Assembly (NCBI RefSeq): GCF_000381265.1
Contig: NZ_KB906253.1
Span: 1 to 64,000 of the forward strand
Direction of reading: 5' to 3'
DNA length: 64,000 nt
From: Curvibacter lanceolatus ATCC 14669
GTDB lineage: Bacteria; Pseudomonadota; Gammaproteobacteria; Burkholderiales; Burkholderiaceae_C
In this document: in pieces, positions 53,415-61,637 of the stretch
Layout of the letters: every line of letters starts with the position of its first letter
Numbering within the stretch: position 1 is the first letter of the stretch
Notes under the pieces: generated by a model
The model's input: the letters and a program-made list of their open reading frames with translations, nothing else
Database searches by the model: none
Told to the model about the DNA's origin: nothing
Translations under genes and position numbers: made by a program

Positions 53415-53950
53415 TCTTTGCCGCTGGAATACCTGCTGCCGAACACGCGCAGCCCGATGACGTGGCGCAGATCGCCCAGCTCGTCAATTGTGCCTACCGC
53501 CCGGGTGACGGCCCTCAAGGATGGACACATGAGGCGGAGTTGGTCTCTGGCGCCCGGATCACGGCAGCGCAAGTGGCCGCATTGTTCGGCGACGATTCCT
53601 CCGTGCTGGTCGTGCGTCAGGACACCCATGTGGTGGCCTGTGTCCACGTCGTGTGCACGGGCCCCAGTTGCACGATCGGCATGCTCGCCACCGATCCGCA
53701 GCGACAGTCGCTGGGCGTCGGCAAGCACCTGCTGGCTGCCGCAGAGCATCTGGCGCGGCAGAGGTATGGCGCGAAGGTACTGACCATGTTCGTGCTTTCA
53801 GAGCGCCCGGAATTGTTGGCCTATTACCAGCGGCGGGGTTATGCGTTGACCGGACGCTCCGAGCCCTATCCGGTGAATGCGCATGTGGGCTTCCCTGTGA
53901 AACAAAACCTGCGGGTACTGGTGCTGGAAAAACAAGTAGACAGGTCGTAA
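53411..53950 (+). CDS. GNAT-family acetyltransferase
   Basis: A 179-residue GNAT acetyltransferase. The acetyl-CoA loop is seen in GMLATDPQRQSLGVGKHLLAAAEHLARQRYG (motif Q/R-x-x-G-x-G/A), and LSERPELLAYYQRRGYALTGRSEPYP is the C-terminal motif. The start overlaps the DJ-1 gene stop (ATGA), so translation is coupled. The substrate is unknown; with a DJ-1-like enzyme and MocR it may form a small detoxification unit. Confidence 0.9.
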   Translation: MIFAAGIPAAEHAQPDDVAQIAQLVNCAYRPGDGPQGWTHEAELVSGARITAAQVAALFGDDSSVLVVRQDTHVVACVHVVCTGPSCTIGMLATDPQRQSLGVGKHLLAAAEHLARQRYGAKVLTMFVLSERPELLAYYQRRGYALTGRSEPYPVNAHVGFPVKQNLRVLVLEKQVDRS

Positions 53951-53989
53951 CGTAGTCGACGTGGCCTAGAGGCCCGTCAGGAATTGGCA

Positions 53990-55306
53990 TCACATGGCGG
54001 TGTATGCCGATCGGCGTACGCCGAGGTAACGCTGGAACCAGTTGATCGCCGCCTGGGATGTGCTGTCGAAGTCTCGTTCGTAGACGTCGAAGTGCCCGGC
54101 TCCCGGCACGATACGCAAAGCCTTGGGTTCCAGGGCGCGAGCATAAGCGCTCAGTGCCAGATCCGTGGGCGTAACGCGGTCGTGTTCGGCCACCTGCATC
54201 AACAGCGCCGTCGGGCTGACTCGGTCGATGAAATCCACCGGGTTGTAGCCACGTGCCGCTTCAACCGACCGCAACGTGACCTCCGGCACGGCGCCGGGGG
54301 CTCGTGCATAGGCGGCGGTGTACCAGTCCACGGCCTCCTGGCTGCGGTAGATCGCATTGGAGTTCGCATCGCCCATCAGGCGCAACCGGGCCGGGGCTTC
54401 GCCACGGGCGCGGCGCAAGCGTTCTTCGGCAAAGCGCAATAGCAGCGCGGCCTCAGCCTCACCTGACGCCCGACGCTGGGCTGTCTGGCTGCCATGCGTG
54501 GTGGGCACTTGCACGGCCACGCAGCGCACACGCCGGTCCGTGGCGGCGACCACCAGCGCATGACCGCCGCTGTAACTGCTGCCCCAGACGCCGATGCGCG
54601 CCGGATCCACGGCCGGCAGACTGCTGGCATAGGTGATGGCGTGCCGCAGGTCTTCCACCTGGCGCCAGGGATCGATCTCCTGCCGCGGCTCGCCGCCGCT
54701 GGCTCCGAAGCCGCGGTGGTCGTAGAGCAGCACGGCCAGCCCTGCCGTCGCGAAGGCTTCAGCGTAGCGGTCGGTGAACATCTCCTTCGTCGTGCCGTAA
54801 CCACCAGCCATCACCACGGCCGGCGTGCGTCGTGCCGGCCCGCTGCCGGTGGGCAAGTAGAGCCAGCCCCTCAGTTGAACACCATCGGCATCGAACGCCT
54901 CGTCGTGTCGGCTGAAGCTGGTCTGCGGCGCAAAGGTGGCAGAGGCTCGTACGAGCAACTCGCGTAGCAGTGGAGAGATCCCCAGCGCCTTGGGAACCTC
55001 CGGCAGTTGGGACAGCACCTCCGGGTGGATGTAGAGCGTGCGCAAGGCAACGGGTCCGCAGGCCTGCATGTCATGCAACAGGCCCGGGGGCATCCACAGC
55101 GCATGCAATGGCGGCACGAGCCAGAAGCCCTGTTCGGTACGCACCTTCATCAAGCCGGAAACCGCGTGGATGAGCTGCCCTCGGACATGGGCGTGCCAAC
55201 CCACGACGAAGCCGTCTGGATAGTCCTTGGGCATCACTCCCAGGGGTGACTCAGCCTGCTCGTAGTCGTGGCGGTTGGTGCTCTTGCTCGCGGCCTGCAT
55301 GTACAT
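53990..55306 (-). CDS. Fusion of an AraC-type cupin sensor domain and an alpha/beta hydrolase
   Basis: A 438-residue protein. Residues about 20-120 match the ligand-sensing cupin of AraC-family regulators (VGWHAHVRGQLIHAVSGLMKVRTEQGFWLVPPLHALWMPPGLLHDM, ending LGISPLLRELLVRAS), but the AraC DNA-binding helices that should follow are absent. Residues about 140-438 form an alpha/beta hydrolase (dienelactone hydrolase/YcjY-like) with VVMAGGYGTTKEMF, LLYDHRGFGASGG, the elbow GSSYSGG with Ser244, and a final GAGHFDVYE. It could be an esterase whose activity or stability depends on a bound ligand. It converges with the GNAT gene. Confidence 0.82.
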   Translation of the reverse strand: MYMQAASKSTNRHDYEQAESPLGVMPKDYPDGFVVGWHAHVRGQLIHAVSGLMKVRTEQGFWLVPPLHALWMPPGLLHDMQACGPVALRTLYIHPEVLSQLPEVPKALGISPLLRELLVRASATFAPQTSFSRHDEAFDADGVQLRGWLYLPTGSGPARRTPAVVMAGGYGTTKEMFTDRYAEAFATAGLAVLLYDHRGFGASGGEPRQEIDPWRQVEDLRHAITYASSLPAVDPARIGVWGSSYSGGHALVVAATDRRVRCVAVQVPTTHGSQTAQRRASGEAEAALLLRFAEERLRRARGEAPARLRLMGDANSNAIYRSQEAVDWYTAAYARAPGAVPEVTLRSVEAARGYNPVDFIDRVSPTALLMQVAEHDRVTPTDLALSAYARALEPKALRIVPGAGHFDVYERDFDSTSQAAINWFQRYLGVRRSAYTAM

Positions 55307-55456
55307 GCGAACATCGTAGGCGAATCCCCTGACACGATGGCCGAAAACGGCCAGGAGCCGCGGTTCACAAGCCCTGTCCTTTGTACATTCACGCGTCGGC
55401 TTTTCCGTAACCGGCCATCCGCTCGATAAGATGCTCCCCCCTTGCCATGCTCGGCC

Positions 55457-56356
55457 CTATGCGCAGGTTTCATAAAAAAGACCGTAGCGCCCGCTTGCTC
55501 GCTTGATTCGCGCAAAGCCGAGTTCGCCCAGGTGCATGCCAGCGATCAAGAGTCCCTCCGAACTGACCAACTCTAGAAGTCGTGATCGCGTGGTGGCCGC
55601 CAGAGAAGGGTCTTGATCGAATGCAATCGACACGTCAGGCCGACTGATCTGGATGTTAGGAAAATGAACAATGTCTCCCCAGACAAGCAGACCTGAATCA
55701 TGGGATTCCACGAGATATCCGGTGTGGCCGTCGGTGTGGCCTGCCAGCGGCATCGCCCTGACGCCGGGAAGCACTTCCTCCGCATCGAAAGTACGGCGCT
55801 TGTCGCGATAAGCATCAAACACTTGCCGCGCAATCAGAAAGTTGCCGCGGGCATGCTCGCTGGCCCGACTCAGATTTGCGTCATCCTGCCAAAACTCGAG
55901 CTCCCGCCGATGAACAACCAACTCCGCGTTCGGAAAGGCCATTTCTCCGGCGGTGTCCACCAGCCCGCCAACATGGTCGGGGTGGGCGTGCGTGAGTAGG
56001 ATGGTGTCAATTTCGGATGGATCAACGCCAGCCAGCGATAGATTGGCTCTCAGGCGGCCGCCCCATTTCTTGATGCCGCCAGCGCCACCGTCGATGAGAA
56101 TCGTGTGGCCCGCTCCGCGAACCAGGTAGCAGTTGATGTGCACGGCAGAAGGCACCTTCTGCCCTGCGTCACTTTGCATTCTGGAGGCCTCGGCCGGGTC
56201 GATGTTTGACAGGAAGTCCAGGCTGGCGTTGAGGTAGCCATCGCTGATTGCCGTGATCGTGAAATTTCCGGCTCGTTGGCTTGGAAAGGGATGGGTAGAC
56301 AATGTTCTTGCTCCGGAAGACTCATCAATTTCGAGCGTGGACGTTCGAGGCGGCAT
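55457..56356 (-). CDS. Metallo-beta-lactamase-fold hydrolase
   Basis: A 299-residue MBL-fold enzyme with the zinc motif LLTHAHPDHVGG (His123, His125, Asp127, His128), a later His in LAGHTDGHTGYL, and GDIVHFP. The start MPPRTSTLEIDESSG (56356) lies inside the preceding tautomerase gene and overlaps it by 32 bp; an earlier ATG at 56419 is also open but adds unconserved residues. The form resembles lactonase/thiolesterase-type MBL proteins. It probably hydrolyses a lactone or ester intermediate in the small operon read from 57201 to 55457. Confidence 0.87.
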   Translation of the reverse strand: MPPRTSTLEIDESSGARTLSTHPFPSQRAGNFTITAISDGYLNASLDFLSNIDPAEASRMQSDAGQKVPSAVHINCYLVRGAGHTILIDGGAGGIKKWGGRLRANLSLAGVDPSEIDTILLTHAHPDHVGGLVDTAGEMAFPNAELVVHRRELEFWQDDANLSRASEHARGNFLIARQVFDAYRDKRRTFDAEEVLPGVRAMPLAGHTDGHTGYLVESHDSGLLVWGDIVHFPNIQISRPDVSIAFDQDPSLAATTRSRLLELVSSEGLLIAGMHLGELGFARIKRASGRYGLFYETCA

Positions 56357-56651
56357 GACCAAAGCATCGGATGCGCGCCTTGAGACCCGTGCAGCGCGCA
56401 ATGGCCTCGTCCAGACCATCCATCAACTTGTTCATGACGGAGGGCGTGCGAAAGCTCTCGAGCCGGTATTGGACTTCTGCGAAGACGGGATGTCCTTGAC
56501 CATGGCGAACGTCGATGTAGATGACATGAACGTTTTCGAGCGCCGCTTGAAGAACACTCGTGCAGAGTTCGAGGCAGTGACGGGAAAGCTCGGCCCGCTG
56601 CTCATCGGACGGCATTTCCTCTGAGCGAATATAGAAGGTGACGTTGGGCAT
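56325..56651 (-). CDS. Tautomerase-superfamily (4-OT/MIF-like) protein
   Basis: A 108-residue protein beginning MPNVTFYIRSEEMPSDEQRAELSRHCLELCTSVL. The residue after Met is Pro, the catalytic base of the tautomerase superfamily after Met removal; NVHVIYIDVRHGQG fits the second beta strand. It is 7 bp after the barrel protein gene and overlaps the MBL gene by 32 bp in another frame. The family isomerises keto-enol intermediates of aromatic breakdown. Substrate unknown. Confidence 0.82.
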   Translation of the reverse strand: MPNVTFYIRSEEMPSDEQRAELSRHCLELCTSVLQAALENVHVIYIDVRHGQGHPVFAEVQYRLESFRTPSVMNKLMDGLDEAIARCTGLKARIRCFGHAASNVHARN

Positions 56652-56658
56652 TGCGGAC

Positions 56659-57201
56659 CTACTGTTCCAACTCGGGCGATACCGTGCGAACGTTGGTCAG
56701 TTGGTCCGTCATCGGTGTGTAGAGGTGGACGCCTTCAAGGTTCTCGACGAACTGAGCATGTCGCCAAGGCAGTCTTGCAAGCCAGCGGCGTGCGGGGAAC
56801 TTCTCCAACGCCACTGCCTGCATGGCCAACGGCGTGAGACCCATCTGCACCAAAGGCTCGGGGCCGCTCGCGCAAAGCGCGAGGAGTTCGTCTGCACGCA
56901 CCGCCGGCGCCAGACCGATATCGTCGTAGAGGTTGCGGTGCCAGTCGGTGATGTTCAACTGCCACCGTGCAAAGTTGCCGCCGCCTTTCTGGCGATATTC
57001 CTCCCCGGTCAGCACATCGAGACCGTCGATCGTGTGTATGGCCAGATAGACCGGGCAGCCACTGCTCAAGGCCTTGAAGCGCTGCGAGGTGTGAAAGCCA
57101 GCTACCGAGATGAGGGCGGGCAGCTTTTCAAGGCTGTAAAAGTCGTTCCATTCGGCTTCGCTGCTGGGGTCCGCGAAGCTGCATTCGACGGTGTAGATCA
57201 T
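56659..57201 (-). CDS. Dimeric alpha/beta-barrel-like protein
   Basis: A 180-residue soluble protein starting MIYTVECSFADPSSEAEWNDFYSLEKLPALISVAGFHTSQRFK, a ferredoxin-like barrel start with the same EAE.N..Y..E.LP.L..V.G pattern as the protein at 521-1030. Further stretches are VYLAIHTIDGLDVLTGEEYRQ and WHRNLYDDIG. The family includes EthD-like and ABM-type proteins of catabolic clusters. It opens a three-gene operon with tautomerase and MBL hydrolase and diverges from a LysR gene. Confidence 0.65.
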   Translation of the reverse strand: MIYTVECSFADPSSEAEWNDFYSLEKLPALISVAGFHTSQRFKALSSGCPVYLAIHTIDGLDVLTGEEYRQKGGGNFARWQLNITDWHRNLYDDIGLAPAVRADELLALCASGPEPLVQMGLTPLAMQAVALEKFPARRWLARLPWRHAQFVENLEGVHLYTPMTDQLTNVRTVSPELEQ

Positions 57202-57367
57202 GAATTCTGTCCTTTTGAACGGATGGGCTCTGGATGCAAGCGATTCAGGTCATTGCATAAACGTAATGCTAGTGACCAAATTCACTGGCGAATAGCGATA
57301 TAAAATGAGCCTTCGGTGACGTTTGCTCAAGCTGGCGTCGATGCGAATACCCACCGGCGTGACTCCC

Positions 57368-58261
57368 ATGCGACGCAAGATCCCAAGCAATTCCGCGCTC
57401 CTGGCCTTTGAGGCTGCGGCGAGGCACGGCAGCTTTGCACGTGCGGCGGACGAACTGGCGCTGACCGAGGGGGCCATCAGCCGTCAGATCGGTCGATTGG
57501 AGGCGTTCCTGGGCGTCGCGCTGTTCGAGCGCGTTGGCAATCGTGTCCGGCTAGCGCCGAACGGCGCGAGATACGCGGTGCAAGTTCGCGAAATCCTGGA
57601 CCGGCTTGAGCGGGACAGCCTCTATCTGATGGGGCAGCCCGACGAGGGTGTGAGCATAGATATCGCAGCCATACCGACCTTCGCAACCCGTTGGCTCATC
57701 CCCCGGCTGAAACGTTTTCAGGACAAGCATCCGAAGATCACGGTGCACATCTCCGAGCGCTTGGACCCATTCATACTGACGGGCAGCGGCTTCGACGCAG
57801 CCATCCATTTTGAGCATCCAGCATGGACGGGTATGCGTCTGTATCACTTGCTGGAAGAGGTTCTTGTGCCAGTGTGCAGTCCGGCGCTCCTCGCGGACGC
57901 TGGTGCCGACGCCTCGTTGGATGAGCTCCCGCGCCTTCACAAGCGACAGAACCCAGATGCGTGGCAGCTCTACGCGAATGAAGCCGCTATCGAGTTAACC
58001 AACTCAGCGGTTGGCGCACGCTATGACCTCCATTCCATGTTGATCGAGGCGGCGATGGCTGGCCTAGGGGTCGCATTGGTGCCACGTCTGTATGTCGAGG
58101 CAGAGCTTGAACAAGGTCGTCTGGTGGCGCCATGGCCGGATGGCAAGTCGATCGCCAAGAACTTCTGTCTCGTACTTCCTGAGCCGGTAGAGTTAAGTGA
58201 AGCGCCGCTACAGGCATTTGCGAACTGGATACTTCAGGAAGCCCGAGGCCTGGAACCTTGA
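57368..58261 (+). CDS. LysR-family regulator (GcvA-like)
   Basis: A 297-residue LysR protein with HTH NSALLAFEAAARHGSFARAADELALTEGAISRQIGRLEAFLGVALFERVGNRVRLAPNG, and effector domain VSIDIAAIPTFATRWLIPRLKRFQ, GFDAAIHFEHPAW and AAMAGLGVALVPRLYVEAEL, characteristic of the GcvA-like subgroup. ATG 57368 (MRRKIPSN) is preferred; ATG 57341 would add nine residues. It diverges from the barrel-tautomerase-MBL operon across 166 bp and probably controls it. Confidence 0.92.
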   Translation: MRRKIPSNSALLAFEAAARHGSFARAADELALTEGAISRQIGRLEAFLGVALFERVGNRVRLAPNGARYAVQVREILDRLERDSLYLMGQPDEGVSIDIAAIPTFATRWLIPRLKRFQDKHPKITVHISERLDPFILTGSGFDAAIHFEHPAWTGMRLYHLLEEVLVPVCSPALLADAGADASLDELPRLHKRQNPDAWQLYANEAAIELTNSAVGARYDLHSMLIEAAMAGLGVALVPRLYVEAELEQGRLVAPWPDGKSIAKNFCLVLPEPVELSEAPLQAFANWILQEARGLEP

Positions 58262-58654
58262 AGCGCTTGGAACGGACCGTCGCTACTTGGCGAAAACAGC
58301 CGCTGCAGTTTGAAAGCCGCGGTCCATACCGCTCTCGGTCGGTAGGCTGCAATGGGCTTCCGATTCAACGGGTGGTAGCCAAGTCAACGACTTACACGCC
58401 CCGGTTTCGCCGGACTTTATTTGTTGGAGTCAACTCGACTCCAACCCTCAAAAGCCGTCTTCAGCGTCAAGCCTTGTTGGGGCGCTGATGGGGGCTCGAA
58501 CGCAGCCAAGTCGTGCCAGCAAGCCGTTGCGCGGCCGATCGGCATCCGAACCTGTGCGACATTGTGGCGATCCGTGCCAAGTCAAAATGAAGCACGCATC
58601 CCAGGAATGGCGCGCAGCCAACTGGTGATGAATCTGCACCCGACCAGAAAAACG
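58262..58654. other. 393-bp gap with one perfect hairpin
   Basis: No convincing gene was seen between the LysR stop and the MFS start. GTTGGAGTC (58423-58431) and GACTCCAAC (58437-58445) form a perfect 9-bp stem around AACTC; it lacks a T-tract on either strand, so it is not a standard terminator. The MFS frame stays open from 58421, but the early part shows no transporter features and is taken as leader. Confidence 0.5.
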
Positions 58655-59896
58655 ATGTCCGCGTTGAACCAATCCCCCACGGAGTCCCCCGCCGAATCCG
58701 AAGCCGCCTTGCCCTGGCTCACCCTGTTGACCTTGGTCAGCGCCTTCGCGCTGAGCCAGGCCTTTCGCACGGTCACGGCCATGATGGCGACCGGTCTGCA
58801 GCAGGAGTTCGGACTGTCCTCGCAGGACCTGGGCCTTTTTGCCGCCACTTTTGCGTTCGCCTTCGGACTGACCCAGTTCGCGGTCGGGATCGCGCTCGAC
58901 TTTTACGGGCTGCGCCGCACCTGGCTGTGCACATTCCCTCTGGCCATATTGGGTGCCCTCATTTCTGCGTTGGCCCCCAATTTTGCGGTGCTGGTGCTTG
59001 GCCAGGTTCTGATTGGCATGGGATGCTCACCGGCCTTTGTGGTGTGCACGCTGTTCATCGGCAGGCGCTTTCCGGTGAAGCGCTTTGCCGCCGTCTCAGG
59101 CACGGCCATGGGCTTGGGGGGGCTGGGGCTGATCCTCACGGGAACCCCCTTGGCCTGGCTCATCCACGCCAGTTCCTGGCGTGGGGGCTTTGCCGTGCTG
59201 ACCGGGCTGGCCTGCATTTCTTGGCTGCTGGTCTATCGCCAACTGCACGAGGGACTGGCCGCCTCCCAACAGCGCCCACAGACCCTCGGCACCGCCCTGC
59301 GAGGCTTTGGCGACATTTTCCTGCTGCCGCAGACTTGGGGCATTTTGGCCCTGGCCGGTGTCAACTACGCCTCATTTCTCACACTGCGTGGCCTGTGGTT
59401 GGGGCCCATGCTGATGCACCGCCACGCCATGACATTGGTGCAGACAGGCAACGTCGCCTTGCTGGTGTCGCTGATATCGCTGTTCACCCCCGCCTTGTTC
59501 GGCCATTTTGATCCGGGTCCGGCGCGGCGGCGACATTGGATCGTGTGCGCCGTGACGCTCATGGCCGCGGTGTCCGTGGCGATGGCCTTTGTTCCCTCGT
59601 CCTGGGTTGGCGTTGGCGGCATGGTGGCCATGGCCGTGCTGTCGGGGGCCGGTGTTCTGCAATACGCCAACGTGCGCGCTTCCTACGGCGCCGAGTTTGC
59701 CGGGCGTGCCATGTCGGTGTTCACCATGTCCATGTTTCTGGGGGTGGCCATCGTGCAAAGTCTGAGCGGTTTTGCCGCCTCCTGGTCCACCGCCTTGGGG
59801 GGCGATCCTTATGCGGGGGTTCTGGTGTGCATTGCCGTGCTGTTGGTGCTCGGTGCGATGGTGTTTCGCCTGTTGCCGGCAGCCCCGGTGCATTGA
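58655..59896 (+). CDS. MFS transporter
   Basis: A 413-residue major facilitator protein with about 12 membrane segments, beginning MSALNQSPTESP and entering the first segment at LTLVSAFALSQAFRTV. The A-motif region reads LTQFAVGIALDFYGLRRTWLCTFPLA; LIGMGCSPAFVVCTLFIGRRFPVKRFAAVSGTAMGLGGLG is typical of OFA/NNP-like or CynX-like MFS proteins. Substrate unknown. It stands alone between LysR genes, with no close divergent partner. ATG 58628 is a possible earlier start. Confidence 0.88.
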   Translation: MSALNQSPTESPAESEAALPWLTLLTLVSAFALSQAFRTVTAMMATGLQQEFGLSSQDLGLFAATFAFAFGLTQFAVGIALDFYGLRRTWLCTFPLAILGALISALAPNFAVLVLGQVLIGMGCSPAFVVCTLFIGRRFPVKRFAAVSGTAMGLGGLGLILTGTPLAWLIHASSWRGGFAVLTGLACISWLLVYRQLHEGLAASQQRPQTLGTALRGFGDIFLLPQTWGILALAGVNYASFLTLRGLWLGPMLMHRHAMTLVQTGNVALLVSLISLFTPALFGHFDPGPARRRHWIVCAVTLMAAVSVAMAFVPSSWVGVGGMVAMAVLSGAGVLQYANVRASYGAEFAGRAMSVFTMSMFLGVAIVQSLSGFAASWSTALGGDPYAGVLVCIAVLLVLGAMVFRLLPAAPVH

Positions 59897-59930
59897 GACG
59901 CGGCTGCAGCCAAGTTCGGGGCACCTACCT

Positions 59931-59986
59931 GCAACACCCGCCTGACCCCCCCCGCAACACACCCCCGCAATACCTCCCCGCAACAC
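59931..59986 (+). repeat. C-rich GCAACAC repeats directly before a LysR start
   Basis: GCAACAC occurs at 59931-59937, 59954-59960 and 59980-59986, with a variant GCAATAC at 59967-59973; the last three are exactly 13 bp apart and embedded in cytosine runs. The array ends nine bases before the ATG of the LysR gene and leaves no normal purine-rich ribosome-binding site. It may be an expansion-prone leader or reflect translation from an atypical site. Confidence 0.8.
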
Positions 59987-59995
59987 CCGCCCGCC

Positions 59996-60901
59996 ATGGA
60001 CCTGCGCCACATCGACCTGAACCTGTTGGTGGTGTTCCACCAACTGCTGCTGGACCGCAGCGTCTCGGCGGCTGCCGAGCACCTGGGCCTGACCCAGCCC
60101 GCGGTCAGCAATGCCCTCAAACGCCTGCGGGCCGGCCTGGGCGACGAGCTGTTCACCCGCACCTCGCATGGCATGGCGCCCACGCCGTACGCACTGCACC
60201 TGGCCGAGCCGGTGGCACAGGCCTTGAACACCTTGCAAGGAGCGTTGGCCACGCGCGATGCCTTCGACCCACTCAGCAGCACCCGCACCTTTCACCTGGC
60301 CATGACCGACATCGGCGAGATGTACTTCATGCCGCCCTTGATGGAAGCCCTGGCCCAGCGGGCCCCGCACATCCGCATCAGCACCTTGCGCCCGCACACG
60401 GGCGACCTCAAAGAGGACATGGCCCAAGGCCGGGTCGACCTGGCCCTGGGCCTGCTGCCGCAGCTGCAAAGCGGGTTTTTTCAGCGCCGGCTGTTTCGGC
60501 ACCGCTATGTGTGCATGTTCCGCCAGGGTCACCCCACGGCGCGTGTGCCCATGAGCCTGAAGCAGTTCTGCGAGCTGGAACACGTGGGCGTGGTGGCCGC
60601 CCACACGGGGCATGGTGAGGTCGATGGGCAACTGGAGCGCGCCGGCATCGAGCGGCGCATGCGCTTGGTGGTGCCGCACTTCATTGCGGTCGGCCACATT
60701 CTGCAAAGCACCGACCTGATCGCCACCGTGCCGCAGCGCTTTGCGCTGCGCTGCGAACAGCCCTTCGGGCTGGTCAGCTCACCGCATCCGGTACGCCTGC
60801 CCGACATTGCCATCAACCTGTTCTGGCATGGGCGCTTCAACCGCGACCCGGCCAATCTGTGGCTGCGGCAGTTGCTGATCGAGCTGTTTGCAGACCGCTG
60901 A
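59996..60901 (+). CDS. LysR-family regulator
   Basis: A 301-residue LysR regulator of the NahR/NodD-like branch: MDLRHIDLNLLVVFHQLLLDRSVSAAAEHLGLTQPAVSNALKRLRAGLGDELFTRTSHGMAPTPYA, and effector-domain stretches FHLAMTDIGEMYFMPPLMEAL, VDLALGLLPQLQSGFFQRRLF and HPVRLPDIAINLFWHGRFNRDPANLWLRQLL. The start lies behind a C-rich repeat instead of a good ribosome site. It converges with the DUF4148 gene at 60936. Regulated genes are not obvious from position; the upstream MFS gene on the same strand is a candidate. Confidence 0.92.
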   Translation: MDLRHIDLNLLVVFHQLLLDRSVSAAAEHLGLTQPAVSNALKRLRAGLGDELFTRTSHGMAPTPYALHLAEPVAQALNTLQGALATRDAFDPLSSTRTFHLAMTDIGEMYFMPPLMEALAQRAPHIRISTLRPHTGDLKEDMAQGRVDLALGLLPQLQSGFFQRRLFRHRYVCMFRQGHPTARVPMSLKQFCELEHVGVVAAHTGHGEVDGQLERAGIERRMRLVVPHFIAVGHILQSTDLIATVPQRFALRCEQPFGLVSSPHPVRLPDIAINLFWHGRFNRDPANLWLRQLLIELFADR

Positions 60902-60935
60902 CCTCAGCTCGCCACGGTCTGCCGGGGCCTACTGA

Positions 60936-61247
60936 TCAGTAAGTCAGTTCGCCGTGCGGGATCAGGCCCAGGCGGTTGGCGCGGGCGGCTTCGGCGCTGA
61001 CTTCGGCGCGCGTCAGGGTCGACTTCAGCAGGGGCTGCACACGCGACATTTCCAGCAGGCTGGGGTCTGCGATCTTCAATTGAGCGGCGGCCACGGCTTC
61101 GGCATTGACCTCGGCGCGGCTGCGTTGCGACACCACCGGTGCGAATTGATCCTTGTAAGTATCGGCCTCTCCCGTGGCAAAACTGGGGGTGGCGGTCAGG
61201 GCGGTACTTGCGGCCAACAGGGCCATGGCGATGAGAGAGCGGTTCAT
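60936..61247 (-). CDS. DUF4148-family exported protein
   Basis: A 103-residue small exported protein with a signal peptide (MNRSLIAMALLAASTALTATPSFA) and the family body: GEADTYKDQFAPVVSQRSRAEVNAEAVAAAQL and LTRAEVSAEAARANRLGLIPHGELTY. DUF4148 proteins are frequent in Burkholderiales; their role is unknown. It diverges from a paralog at 61638-61940, and both share a promoter-like block. Confidence 0.9.
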   Translation of the reverse strand: MNRSLIAMALLAASTALTATPSFATGEADTYKDQFAPVVSQRSRAEVNAEAVAAAQLKIADPSLLEMSRVQPLLKSTLTRAEVSAEAARANRLGLIPHGELTY

Positions 61248-61347
61248 TTTGGAGTCCTTTCAGGGGTGATCAACAGGGCTTGTCGGGTGCCCTTGCATCC
61301 GGCATTCGTTGAACCTGCCGTGGCGGCTTGTCCACAGTCTGGTTCGT

Positions 61348-61412
61348 CGATGGGTGAACTTTATTCTTCCCAAAATGACAATAAAACCAGTTAAATAGAA
61401 ATTGGAAATTTC
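61348..61412 (-). promoter_or_regulatory. Promoter-region block of the minus-strand DUF4148 gene, duplicated
   Basis: Read on the minus strand, this 65-bp block starts GAAATTTCCAATT and continues through GGTTTTATTG to AATAAAGTTCACCCATCG. It aligns almost without gaps with the plus-strand block at 61497-61560. A perfect 14-bp palindrome TTGGAAATTTCCAA covers 61402-61415. TAAAGT is a plausible -10 element. The block lies about 100 bp upstream of the start codon. Confidence 0.65.
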
Positions 61413-61496
61413 CAAAAACGAAACAAGATGCGCGGGCGACGGTATCGCAGGCACTCGCCTGTGACGCCTGCGCAGGCTGAATTTGTTTCTAATTCA

Positions 61497-61560
61497 GAAA
61501 TTACCAATTCCAGAAAAACCTGTTTTATTGCCGATCTTGGCGTTCTAAAGTCACGCATCG
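61497..61560 (+). promoter_or_regulatory. Promoter-region block of the plus-strand DUF4148 gene, duplicated
   Basis: This 64-bp block reads GAAATTACCAATT at its start, CTGTTTTATTG in the middle and TCTAAAGTCACGCATCG at its end. The shared parts with the minus-strand block are GAAATT-CCAATT, TGTTTTATTG-like, and TAAAGT followed by CACxCATCG. TAAAGT is the likely -10 element. It lies about 77 bp before the start codon of the second DUF4148 gene. Confidence 0.65.
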
Positions 61561-61637
61561 GCTACGGAAGCGCGTTCTGCCTTCCCCGACCCGCCGGGCC
61601 AAGCCCCGGCCTGAAACCTCATTCAAGGAACCCCGCC

